Assembly: GCA_019308705.1 (NCBI GenBank)
Contig: JAFDHW010000029.1
Location: 1-12,157 of the forward strand
Length of the DNA stretch: 12,157 nt
Direction of reading: 5' to 3'
From: Deltaproteobacteria bacterium
GTDB taxonomy: Bacteria; Desulfobacterota; Desulfobacteria; Desulfobacterales; Desulfatibacillaceae
Under the pieces are notes generated by a model that ran no database searches, was not told the origin of the DNA, and saw nothing but the letters and a program-made list of their open reading frames with translations. Below are positions 1 to 6,440 of the stretch, piece after piece. Each line of letters begins with the position of its first letter. Position 1 is the stretch's first letter. The position numbers and the translations under genes are program-made.

Positions 1-88
1 CGAGCCAGGCCAACGTTCCAGCCAAAAGGTAGGAAACCGCCGCCACCAGGGCGATGACCAGAAGGGACAAAACGGATACGCCTTCCAT
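1..88 (-). CDS. Membrane protein, N-terminal 29 codons only (runs off the window)
   Basis: An ATG at 88-86 on the minus strand opens a frame that stays open to the window edge. The visible residues begin MEGVSVLSLLVIALVAAVSY and continue LLAGTLAWL, a single strongly hydrophobic stretch that reads as a first transmembrane helix or uncleaved signal anchor. A GAAAGG stretch lies 6 nt before the ATG and an AAGGAG about 15 nt before it, so the start is reasonable. The gene lies 42 nt downstream of the alpha/beta hydrolase on the same strand and may be co-transcribed with it. Too little is visible to name a family; polytopic membrane proteins of many kinds begin like this. Confidence 0.55.
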   Translation of the reverse strand, partial: MEGVSVLSLLVIALVAAVSYLLAGTLAWL

Positions 89-130
89 GGCTTGCCTTTC
101 ACGCTCCTTGCGGCCCGCGCCGGCCGCGGT

Positions 131-994
131 TCAGTGGATGGCGGGCGTCTCGAAGCCTTTTCCCAGGCCCACGGCGTCGGCCAAAAACGACCGCACCGCC
201 GCCTCGTAGCCAGGGGCCCGGGGGCAGTCCGCGTGGCCCGCGCCCCTGGCCACGAACAAGCAGGCGCGGGGAAACGCCCGTTTAAGCCTCCTTGCCCAGG
301 AAAGGGGAAACTTCTCGTCCTCGTCCCCGTGGATGAGCAGAACGGGCATGGAAAGCTCCCCGGCCAGGCGCAAGGGGCTGGACCGCGCCAGGCTCCCCTG
401 GTGAAGGATTTCCATCCAGGCCACGACGCCCGGGCCGAAGACCCGGCCCGCCACGGGGTTGGTGGACGCCATGAACCGGACAAACGCCCGCCAGGGATAG
501 GGGTAGGCGCTCTCCAGGACCAGGGCCCGCACCATGTCCGGCCTGCGGGAGGCAAAGAGCATAGCCGCCCCCGCTCCCGCGGAGTGGCCGTAGAGGATGA
601 CCGGCTCGCCCACCCAGGAGACCACGGTGTCCACGTCCTCGGCCAGCCGGTTCACGTCCATCAACGCGTGGGGCGAGGAACCGCCGTGGTCCCGGGCCGA
701 GGCCATGACCGTGGTGGCCCCAAGCGCCCCGAACACCCGCGCCCGGGGCGTCATCATGTCCCGGTTCCGGGTGAGCCCGTGGACGAACACCGCCGTCAAG
801 GGCAAAGGCTTCTCCGGGATCACCCTCCACAGTTCCAGGTATCCCTTGCCCGCCGCGGGAATGACCAGGTCCTGGACGCATCCCCACCCGGGCGCGTCGC
901 GCACCGGCTCGCGCGGCAGCCGGTGCAAGGCGACGGCCCCCGCCAAAGAAAGGAGAACGTACGCGCAAACCGCCGCCGGGATCCAGGGAAGCAT
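131..994 (-). CDS. Alpha/beta hydrolase with N-terminal membrane anchor
   Basis: This 287-residue protein has the features of a serine hydrolase of the Hydrolase_4/S33-like alpha/beta-hydrolase group. Residues 1-23 are hydrophobic and probably form a signal anchor, so the enzyme should face the periplasm or sit on the membrane. VFVHG near residue 70 is the oxyanion-hole region. GHSAG carries the likely nucleophile Ser138. The acid is in HGDEDE (Asp224 or Asp226) and the base is His254 in GAGHADC, so the triad looks complete. The ATG at 994 is preferred because it gives the hydrophobic N-terminus, although no strong Shine-Dalgarno precedes it. It is transcribed away from the GMC oxidoreductase. 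The substrate cannot be told from sequence; esterase, lipase or acyl-peptide activities are possible. Confidence 0.85.
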   Translation of the reverse strand: MLPWIPAAVCAYVLLSLAGAVALHRLPREPVRDAPGWGCVQDLVIPAAGKGYLELWRVIPEKPLPLTAVFVHGLTRNRDMMTPRARVFGALGATTVMASARDHGGSSPHALMDVNRLAEDVDTVVSWVGEPVILYGHSAGAGAAMLFASRRPDMVRALVLESAYPYPWRAFVRFMASTNPVAGRVFGPGVVAWMEILHQGSLARSSPLRLAGELSMPVLLIHGDEDEKFPLSWARRLKRAFPRACLFVARGAGHADCPRAPGYEAAVRSFLADAVGLGKGFETPAIH

Positions 995-1279
995 CCGGTT
1001 TCATCTTTGCAGCAAAGGTATAAAAACCCCGGGGGCCAAGGGCTTGTCCCGGGAAAACCGCCAGGAAAGGGGAGCCTATCAAATTAACCCCCGTTTGTAG
1101 AGCCGAAAATCATCCCCTGACCGCCCGTAAATCCCCTGGCGTTTTCGGCGGGCATTGTTTTCCTGGAATTTGCCGGCTTCTTCTAGTACACCATGATACA
1201 CGCCCGCCCGGCACGATGGACAAGGAAACGGATCACGAAACGGGCCTATGGCCCGTAACCCGGACGAGGGGAGGATACC
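995..1279. other. Divergent intergenic region
   Basis: These 285 nt separate the minus-strand hydrolase from the plus-strand GMC oxidoreductase and should carry promoters for both. I see a weak plus-strand promoter candidate (1170-1197), an 8-nt direct repeat ATCCCCTG at 1112-1119 and 1131-1138 (19 nt apart), and a widely spaced inverted repeat CCGAAAA/TTTTCGG (1103-1109 and 1142-1148). No convincing small gene or RNA was seen. No clear promoter was recognised for the hydrolase. Confidence 0.6.
1170..1197 (+). promoter_or_regulatory. Candidate sigma-70 promoter for the GMC/diguanylate cyclase pair
   Basis: TTGCCG at 1170-1175 (4 of 6 matches to the -35 consensus) and CATGAT at 1192-1197 (4 of 6 to the -10 consensus) are 16 nt apart. 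They lie about 80 nt before the GTG start of the GMC oxidoreductase. Both boxes are weak, so this is only the best candidate in the gap. Confidence 0.28.
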
Positions 1280-2566
1280 GTGCAACGCCTGGAAACCCAA
1301 GTGGCGGTGGTGGGCACCGGGCCGGGAGGAGCGTGCCTGGCCCGGGAGCTTTCGGCAAGAAACGTCCCGGTGGTGCTCCTGGAGCGGGGGCCGCGCCACG
1401 AACGGCTCATCGGCAGCCGGGCGTCCATGGGCACGGTCACCCGCCTGGCCCGCACCATCCAGGGCGGGATCATGGGCCGGGGCGTCACCGTGGGCGGCTC
1501 CTCGGTGGTGTTCAACGGAAACGCCTACGATCCGCCCGCCTGGCTGGCGGACCTGGGCATGGATCTCGCCCCCCACGTGGCCGCCATCAAGGAGGAAATC
1601 GGGGTAAAGCCCCTGCCCGAGTCCCACACCAAGGGATGGACCGGCACCCAGCGGCTGCTGGAGGCCGCCGACGCCCTGGGCATGCCCTTGCGGCCTCAGA
1701 ACAAGTTCATCGACGCGGAAAAATGTCTTCCCACCTGCGACTCCTGCATGCTGGGGTGCAAGCGCGACGCCAAGTGGACCGCCCGGCGCATGGTGGACCA
1801 GGCCGTGGAAAAGGGGGCCGTGGCGTATCCCAAGGCGCCGGTGGAATCGGTGATCGTGGAAAACGGCAGGGCCGCGGGCGTGCGCCTGGGCAGAAACCGC
1901 CACGGAGTCCGCGAGGTGCGTGCCCGGACCGTGGTGCTGGCCGCGGGAGGACTGGGCACGCCGCTCATCCTGCGGCGTTCGGGATTTTCCCGGGCGGGCA
2001 GCCGGTTCTTCATCGACCCCATGAACGTGGTCATGGGCGTGGGCAAGGAAAAGGGCACCTGGAAGGAAACCACTTTTTCCTTCGCCTGCGAGGACTTCGC
2101 GGACGAGGGCTTCCTGGTGTCCACGGTGGGGGCCGCGCCGGTGCTGGCGGCCCAGCTCACCCGACTGGAGAGCTTCCGGGCGCTTTTCCGGTCCGTGCAC
2201 ATGAGCCGGGTGGTGGGCATGTTCACCAAGATCGGAGACGAGCCCTCGGGCCGCATCCTGGACAACGGCAGGATCGACAAGCCCTATGGCAAGCGGGACC
2301 GCGACCTGTTCGAACGGGGTACCGGCGCCTGTTTACGCATCATGGAGAAAGCGGGGGTGGACCCGGCCACCATCACCGTGGCCAGGGACATCGGCGGGCA
2401 TCCCGGGGGCACCGCCGCCATCGGCGAGGTGTGCGACGAAAACCTTCAAGTGCGCGGGGCGAGGGGCCTTTACGTATGCGACGCCTCGGCCTTTCCCCGC
2501 TCCCCGGGCCGGCCGCCCACCCTCACCATCCTGTCCATGGCGAGGTGGCTGGCCGAAAGACTGTAA
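1280..2566 (+). CDS. GMC-family FAD-dependent oxidoreductase
   Basis: The 428-residue protein is a flavoenzyme of the glucose-methanol-choline type. It begins with a Rossmann FAD site: G12-x-G14-x-x-G17 and the ribose-binding Glu35 at the end of strand 2. The C-terminus has the GMC signature, with GGHPGGT (His374) and a final block reading GLYVCDASAFPRSPGR followed by PPTLTI. Cysteines 149, 153, 156 and 160 form a C-x3-C-x2-C-x3-C cluster ending GCKRDAKW, typical of a bacterial GMC subgroup and possibly metal-binding. At the second active-site position, usually Asn or His in GMC enzymes, this protein has Pro412. It is shorter than usual GMC enzymes (about 500-600). The GTG start has GGAGG 5 nt upstream. 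The diguanylate cyclase gene follows after 31 nt. Substrate unknown; an alcohol or sterol-like compound would fit the family. Confidence 0.85.
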   Translation: MQRLETQVAVVGTGPGGACLARELSARNVPVVLLERGPRHERLIGSRASMGTVTRLARTIQGGIMGRGVTVGGSSVVFNGNAYDPPAWLADLGMDLAPHVAAIKEEIGVKPLPESHTKGWTGTQRLLEAADALGMPLRPQNKFIDAEKCLPTCDSCMLGCKRDAKWTARRMVDQAVEKGAVAYPKAPVESVIVENGRAAGVRLGRNRHGVREVRARTVVLAAGGLGTPLILRRSGFSRAGSRFFIDPMNVVMGVGKEKGTWKETTFSFACEDFADEGFLVSTVGAAPVLAAQLTRLESFRALFRSVHMSRVVGMFTKIGDEPSGRILDNGRIDKPYGKRDRDLFERGTGACLRIMEKAGVDPATITVARDIGGHPGGTAAIGEVCDENLQVRGARGLYVCDASAFPRSPGRPPTLTILSMARWLAERL

Positions 2567-2597
2567 CCTTTATCCGCCCGCATCCGGACGAGGTGCC

Positions 2598-4484
2598 GTG
2601 CCCGCATTTTCCGGCCTGTTCAAAAAGCTCTTTCTGGCGGTTGCGGCCGTGGTGGCGGCCTACGGCGTGCTTTTGTACCTGCTGGTCCTGCCGCAGATCA
2701 AAAGCGCCCTGTGGGAAAACGAAAGCCGGACCATCGGCCTGGTCCTGGATTCCGTGGACAAGGCCGTGCGTACGGCGGGCCGGGACCCGGCCGTGCTTTC
2801 CGGCCTGCTGGAGGACATGCGCTTCTGCAACACGGGCAAGGTGTTCGTGTTCAACGGACAGGGCGAGGTCCTTTCCCCGGCGTCGGCAAAACAGGGCGTC
2901 CAGTCCCTGCTTTCCTCCAAAAACACGGACACGGGAAACCCCCTGGCCGAGGACCTGGTGCGCTCCGCCCAGTACCCCCGGGAACTCTTTTTCACCGTGG
3001 ACGGCCGCAGGCGCGCCGCCTGGGTGCGGGCCCTTTCCGGCGAAGATTGGTACGCCGCCGCCTGGGTGGATTCGGAGGAGATCGCAGGGGACCTGGGTGC
3101 GCTGTGGGCAACCATGGCCGCGTTGACCGTGCTCCTGGCCCTGGTGGTGCTCTTGGCCGCGTGGGTGATCATCGGCAGGCTGATCTCCCCCATCCGCAGG
3201 CTTTCCGACGTGGCCCGGCAGGTGGAAAAGGGCGACATAGACGCTACCTGCGACGTGGCCGAAGACGACGAGATCGGACGGCTTTCCTGCACCTTCAACG
3301 CCATGGTGGCGCGGCTCAGGGCCTCCATCGAGGAACTGGACGCCAAGGTGAAGGCGCGCACCGCCGAGCTGGCGGAGAAGAACGAGCGATTAGAGTCGGA
3401 AAACGCCCTGAGAAAGGCCGCGGAAAACGAGCTTGCCGCGGCCAACGCCCGGCTCACCCGCTGGGTGGGCGAGCTGGAGGAAAACAACCGCCGCATGGCG
3501 CGGTTGAACTCCCTGTCCGACGACCTCCAGGCCGCCGCCTCGGAAAAGGAGGCCCTGTCCCTTGCCGCGAACGCGGCCAAAGACCTGTTCTCCGACGGCC
3601 GGGGGGCCTTTTTCTGGACCGCGGGAAACGGGGAGAGGTTTATCCCCTCCACGTGGTGGCCGGCCGAGGCTCCTGCGCCGGAAGGGTTTTTGGCGGAGGA
3701 CTGCCCGTGCCTGCAGGAAAAGGCCCCCCTGGTGGCCAAGCCCGGAGAGGAAAAGCTTTGCGCGCACGATGTGCGCGGGCCGGGCATGGCGACGGTGTGC
3801 GTGCCCCTGGCCGCCCACGGCGAGGTGCTGGGAGTGCTGAACTTCTCCTTTGACCTGTCCGAGGAGAAGTTCACTCCCGGCCAGGCGGCCCGCCGGCTGG
3901 AAATCATGCCCCGCATGGCCGTCACCGTGGCGGACCACACCGCCCTGGCCGTGTCCAACATCCGCCTGCGCGACCGCCTGCAGGGACTCTCCGTGCGCGA
4001 TCCCTTAACCGGCCTGTTCAACCGCCGGTACATGGAGGAGACCCTGATCCGGGAAGCCTCCCGGGCGCTCCGCAACGACGGCGCCGTGGGCATCGTCATG
4101 CTGGACGTGGACCGCTTCAAGGACTTCAACGACTCCTTTGGCCACGAGGCCGGGGATTTCCTCCTGCGCAAGCTGGGCCTTCTGCTCGCCAACAGCGTGC
4201 GCGCCGGCGACGTGGCCTGCCGCTACGGCGGCGAGGAGTTCGTCCTCATCCTTCCGGGCGCGGACCTGCAAAACACCTTCTCCCGCGCCGAGGAGATCCG
4301 CCGGCAGGTGGCCAAGGAACTCTTCCTCAAGATCGGCGGCCAGCACCGTTCCGCCACCGTCTCCGCCGGCGTGGCCGTGTTCCCGGACCACGGGGCCGAC
4401 ATCCACGCCGCCATCAACGCCGCGGACAAGGCCCTCTACCTGGCCAAGAAAAACGGAAGAAACCGGGTGGAAAAGGCCGGGTAG
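2598..4484 (+). CDS. Membrane sensor diguanylate cyclase (Cache-HAMP-GAF-GGDEF)
   Basis: This 628-residue protein probably makes cyclic di-GMP in response to an external signal. Domain order: TM helix about 11-32; a periplasmic region of about 140 residues resembling a single Cache domain (GKVFVFNGQGEVLSP within it); TM helix about 173-196; HAMP about 196-248; a charged coiled coil to about 300; a GAF-like domain about 300-450 with cysteines (DCPC, KLCAHD); GGDEF from about 465 to the end. The GGDEF domain starts DPLTGLFNRR at 468, has LDVDRFKDFND for metal and GTP binding, and the active-site motif GGEEF at 544-548. An RxxD inhibitory site (RAGD, 535-538) sits exactly five residues before it, so product inhibition is likely. 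The open frame extends further upstream, but that part overlaps the GMC gene. The GTG at 2598 with GACGAGG just before it is the best start. Confidence 0.9.
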   Translation: MPAFSGLFKKLFLAVAAVVAAYGVLLYLLVLPQIKSALWENESRTIGLVLDSVDKAVRTAGRDPAVLSGLLEDMRFCNTGKVFVFNGQGEVLSPASAKQGVQSLLSSKNTDTGNPLAEDLVRSAQYPRELFFTVDGRRRAAWVRALSGEDWYAAAWVDSEEIAGDLGALWATMAALTVLLALVVLLAAWVIIGRLISPIRRLSDVARQVEKGDIDATCDVAEDDEIGRLSCTFNAMVARLRASIEELDAKVKARTAELAEKNERLESENALRKAAENELAAANARLTRWVGELEENNRRMARLNSLSDDLQAAASEKEALSLAANAAKDLFSDGRGAFFWTAGNGERFIPSTWWPAEAPAPEGFLAEDCPCLQEKAPLVAKPGEEKLCAHDVRGPGMATVCVPLAAHGEVLGVLNFSFDLSEEKFTPGQAARRLEIMPRMAVTVADHTALAVSNIRLRDRLQGLSVRDPLTGLFNRRYMEETLIREASRALRNDGAVGIVMLDVDRFKDFNDSFGHEAGDFLLRKLGLLLANSVRAGDVACRYGGEEFVLILPGADLQNTFSRAEEIRRQVAKELFLKIGGQHRSATVSAGVAVFPDHGADIHAAINAADKALYLAKKNGRNRVEKAG

Positions 4485-4502
4485 GCTTTCCCAATCCCTT
4501 CC

Positions 4503-4521
4503 AAAAATTCCCGTTCGGGAA
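4503..4521 (-). terminator. Rho-independent terminator of the radical SAM gene
   Basis: On the minus strand TTCCC-GAAC-GGGAA (stem of 5 bp, or 6 with a 2-nt loop) is followed directly by TTTTT. It begins 32 nt after the radical SAM stop codon. The stem is short, but hairpin plus T run plus position fit a terminator. There is no T run on the plus strand, so it should not serve the diguanylate cyclase gene. Confidence 0.5.
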
Positions 4522-4552
4522 CCTTCGCATCCGCCTTGCCGGAGCAGCGGCG

Positions 4553-5890
4553 TCATGTGCGTTTCCGGGCCGTACGGGCGCTCTGGATGAATTCCTTGAG
4601 CCCGGTGATACGGCTCCAGTCAAAAGGCTTTTTGGAACACGGCAAAACGGCGTTGTTGGTGAAGATGGGGTCGGCGGCGAGGTCGTAGCGGGAGGACCGC
4701 CTGGCCGCCTCCCACAGGCCCGTGCCGGGGATGGGGGAATACCAGGCGCAGATGGGGGTCAGGCCTTCGGCGGCCACCGCCCGGATGGAGTCATGCAGTT
4801 CCTCGTCCTCCTGACCCGGCAGACCGGCCAGAAGGTAGGCCCCTGCGCGGTCCGGGCCGAAACCCGCCTCCCTCAGCGCGGCGGCCGCCCGCAAAAACTG
4901 GCCTTCGGCCACCTTGTCGTCCAGCCCCTTGCGGGAGGCGGCCGTTTCCAGACCCAGGCGCACGGTGTGAAAACCCGCCCTTGCCATGAGCCGCGCCAGC
5001 CCGGGCGACAGCCATTGCACGTGCAGGGCGTTGGGCGTGTGGAACCGCACCCCGCCGCCCGCCGCGACCACCCTTTCCAAAATTTCTTTCAGGTGGTTAT
5101 CCGCGTCCGCCAGGAGGGCGTCGTCGTAGAAGGCGAAGTCGGCCACCCCCTTGTCCCGCCAATGCAGGATCTCTTCCGCCACTTCGGCCGGCTTTGCCCG
5201 GGTGGTTTCGGGCTGGAGCCTGTGCGAGGCGCAGTAGGCGCACCGGTTCGGGCACCCCAGGGAGGTGAGCAGGGGCACGAAGACCGGGGAAGGGCTTTCC
5301 GGGACGGCCGGCCGTGGAAAGGCGGGAAGCTCCCCGGCGGGGGGGCTCCAGCCCGTGGCCCGGGCCACCGCGTCCACGGCGTCCTCCATCCTGGTGGAGC
5401 AGACCACGTGGTCCGCGCCCAGGGTGGCCGCGTGGTCCGGCCACAGGGCGGGGTACACGCCCCCCAAAAGCACGGGCACATCGGGAAAGGCCTGCTTGAG
5501 GATGCGGACGGCCTCGGCCGCGCCGGGGTACCAGTAGGCCATGAGACAGGTCACCAGCACGCAGTCCGGCGGCTCCATGGCGGCGAGGTCCGCGGCGAAC
5601 CGCTCGGGCGGAACCCCGTAGCGGGAATAGGTCCGGTCCACGTCGGAAAGGCCCGGCGGTTTGGTTATGGGCGTCTTGGCATAGGCGCCCCGGCCCATGC
5701 GGGCCCGATTTTTCTCCGCCCGGCCGGCGGCGTCCAGGCAGTCGTAATACGCGGTTCGGCACCCCAGGCTTTCGAGCAGGGAAACCAAAGACAACAGGCC
5801 CAGGGGCCTGGCCCAGAAATCGTAGGCGGCGAAGTCGTGGATGAACGGCTGGACCGCCAGCACCCGTGGCCCGGGGGAGGGATCAGTCAT
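4553..5890 (-). CDS. B12-binding-domain radical SAM protein
   Basis: The 445-residue protein has an N-terminal cobalamin-binding-like Rossmann region (about 1-165; PDCVLVTCLMAYWYPGAAEA, then VPVLLGGVYPAL) and a radical SAM core from about 205. The [4Fe-4S] cluster motif is C213-PNR-C217-AY-C220, preceded by LLTSLG as in BchE/elongator-like radical SAM proteins. RFHTPNALHVQWLSP and VRLGLETAAS are further core strands typical of this group. The canonical DxHxxG cobalamin-ligating motif is not evident, so B12 may be bound base-off without a histidine ligand or not at all. The ATG overlaps the last codons of the ahbB-like gene by 8 nt, which implies translational coupling. Its length and domain order differ from AhbC and AhbD, which lack a B12 domain. 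Reaction unknown; B12 radical SAM enzymes commonly methylate, cyclise or rearrange inert carbons. Confidence 0.85.
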   Translation of the reverse strand: MTDPSPGPRVLAVQPFIHDFAAYDFWARPLGLLSLVSLLESLGCRTAYYDCLDAAGRAEKNRARMGRGAYAKTPITKPPGLSDVDRTYSRYGVPPERFAADLAAMEPPDCVLVTCLMAYWYPGAAEAVRILKQAFPDVPVLLGGVYPALWPDHAATLGADHVVCSTRMEDAVDAVARATGWSPPAGELPAFPRPAVPESPSPVFVPLLTSLGCPNRCAYCASHRLQPETTRAKPAEVAEEILHWRDKGVADFAFYDDALLADADNHLKEILERVVAAGGGVRFHTPNALHVQWLSPGLARLMARAGFHTVRLGLETAASRKGLDDKVAEGQFLRAAAALREAGFGPDRAGAYLLAGLPGQEDEELHDSIRAVAAEGLTPICAWYSPIPGTGLWEAARRSSRYDLAADPIFTNNAVLPCSKKPFDWSRITGLKEFIQSARTARKRT

Positions 5891-6365
5891 CCTCGTCGGA
5901 AGGGAAGTATTCCATGCTGGTTTTCTTGAGCTCCTGGACGGAGAACAGCAGGACGTAGTCCGAAACCCCGGCCTGCTCGGCCATGCGGCGGGCGGTTTCG
6001 CGCACGCCCTGCTCCGAGGTGGCGTGGATCATGGTGTACAGGGTGTAGGGCCAGGTTTCGGCCGGGAGGCGGCGGTAGCAGTGGGACACCTCATCAAAGG
6101 AGGCGAAGAGCCTGCCCAGCTCGTCGGCCCGGGCGTCGTCCACCTGCCAGGCGGCCATGGCGTTGGCCGTGAAACCGGAGTTCTGGTGCTTCAGGGTGGC
6201 CCCGAACCGGCGGATGACGCCCCGTTTCGCCAAGTCCGCCACCACGGCGATGAACGCGTCCTCGGTAATTCCCGCCTGCTTGGCGAGCGTCCTGTAGGGC
6301 CGTGGCTCCACGGGCATGTCCCCCTGGAGGGCGGCCACCACCTTTTTTTCCGTTTCCGTGAGCAT
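5883..6365 (-). CDS. ahbB: Siroheme decarboxylase subunit, AhbB-like (Lrp/AsnC fold)
   Basis: The 160-residue protein has the AsnC/Lrp-like architecture used by siroheme decarboxylases: a winged-helix N-terminus (about 1-60) and a ferredoxin-like C-terminal domain. RRFGATLKHQNSGFTANAM (about 52-70) and VSHCYRR followed by WPYTLYTMIH (about 92-114) are the blocks I associate with AhbB rather than AhbA, whose equivalent reads more like QIGAIFD and FNLWFT. The AhbAB complex removes acetate carboxyls from siroheme to give didecarboxysiroheme in the alternative heme pathway of sulfate reducers and archaea. No ahbA, ahbC or ahbD is visible here. The ATG at 6365 has only a loose GGAAGAG before it. 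The stop codon overlaps the start of the radical SAM gene. A true Lrp-type regulator is the less likely alternative; the A/B assignment is from remembered family patterns. Confidence 0.75.
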   Translation of the reverse strand: MLTETEKKVVAALQGDMPVEPRPYRTLAKQAGITEDAFIAVVADLAKRGVIRRFGATLKHQNSGFTANAMAAWQVDDARADELGRLFASFDEVSHCYRRLPAETWPYTLYTMIHATSEQGVRETARRMAEQAGVSDYVLLFSVQELKKTSMEYFPSDEDD

Positions 6366-6383
6366 CTCTTCCGCCGGCAGCGA

Positions 6384-6410
6384 GGGTCCAATCGGCCTTC
6401 AATTGGCCCC
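6384..6410 (-). repeat. Imperfect inverted repeat before ahbB
   Basis: GGGTCCAAT (6384-6392) and ATTGGCCCC (6402-6410) pair over 8 of 9 positions around a 9-nt loop. The element fills much of the 75-nt gap between the acyl-CoA ligase stop and ahbB. It has no T run on either strand, so it is not a standard terminator. It overlaps the candidate ahbB promoter -10 box and could be an operator or an RNA processing hairpin. Confidence 0.4.
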
Positions 6411-6429
6411 TTGCGGGCGGAAAAGTCAA
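6402..6429 (-). promoter_or_regulatory. Candidate promoter for ahbB and the radical SAM gene
   Basis: On the minus strand TTGACT (6429-6424, 5 of 6 matches) is followed after 16 nt by GCCAAT (6407-6402, 3 of 6). The -35 box is good and the -10 box poor. Read-through from the acyl-CoA ligase gene, only 75 nt upstream, is an equally plausible source of transcription. Confidence 0.28.
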
Positions 6430-6440
6430 CCCCGGCACGC

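Noticed and set aside
1020..1060. TTTATA box as a hydrolase promoter on the minus strand
   Set aside because: No acceptable -35 box lies at the right distance; the nearest TTGGCC is only about 10 nt away.
92..1087. Long plus-strand open frame opposite the hydrolase
   Set aside because: It is rich in Arg, Gly, Pro and His with no recognisable domain, as expected for antisense reading of a high-GC gene. The minus-strand hydrolase has a full catalytic triad.
1161..1180. Sigma-54-like GG/GC elements upstream of the GMC gene
   Set aside because: The spacing between GG and GC is one base short of the required distance and the flanking consensus is missing.
4475..4492. Possible plus-strand terminator after the diguanylate cyclase (AAAGGCC...GGCTTT)
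   Set aside because: The stem needs a bulge, overlaps the stop codon and has only a three-T tail. It is too weak to call.
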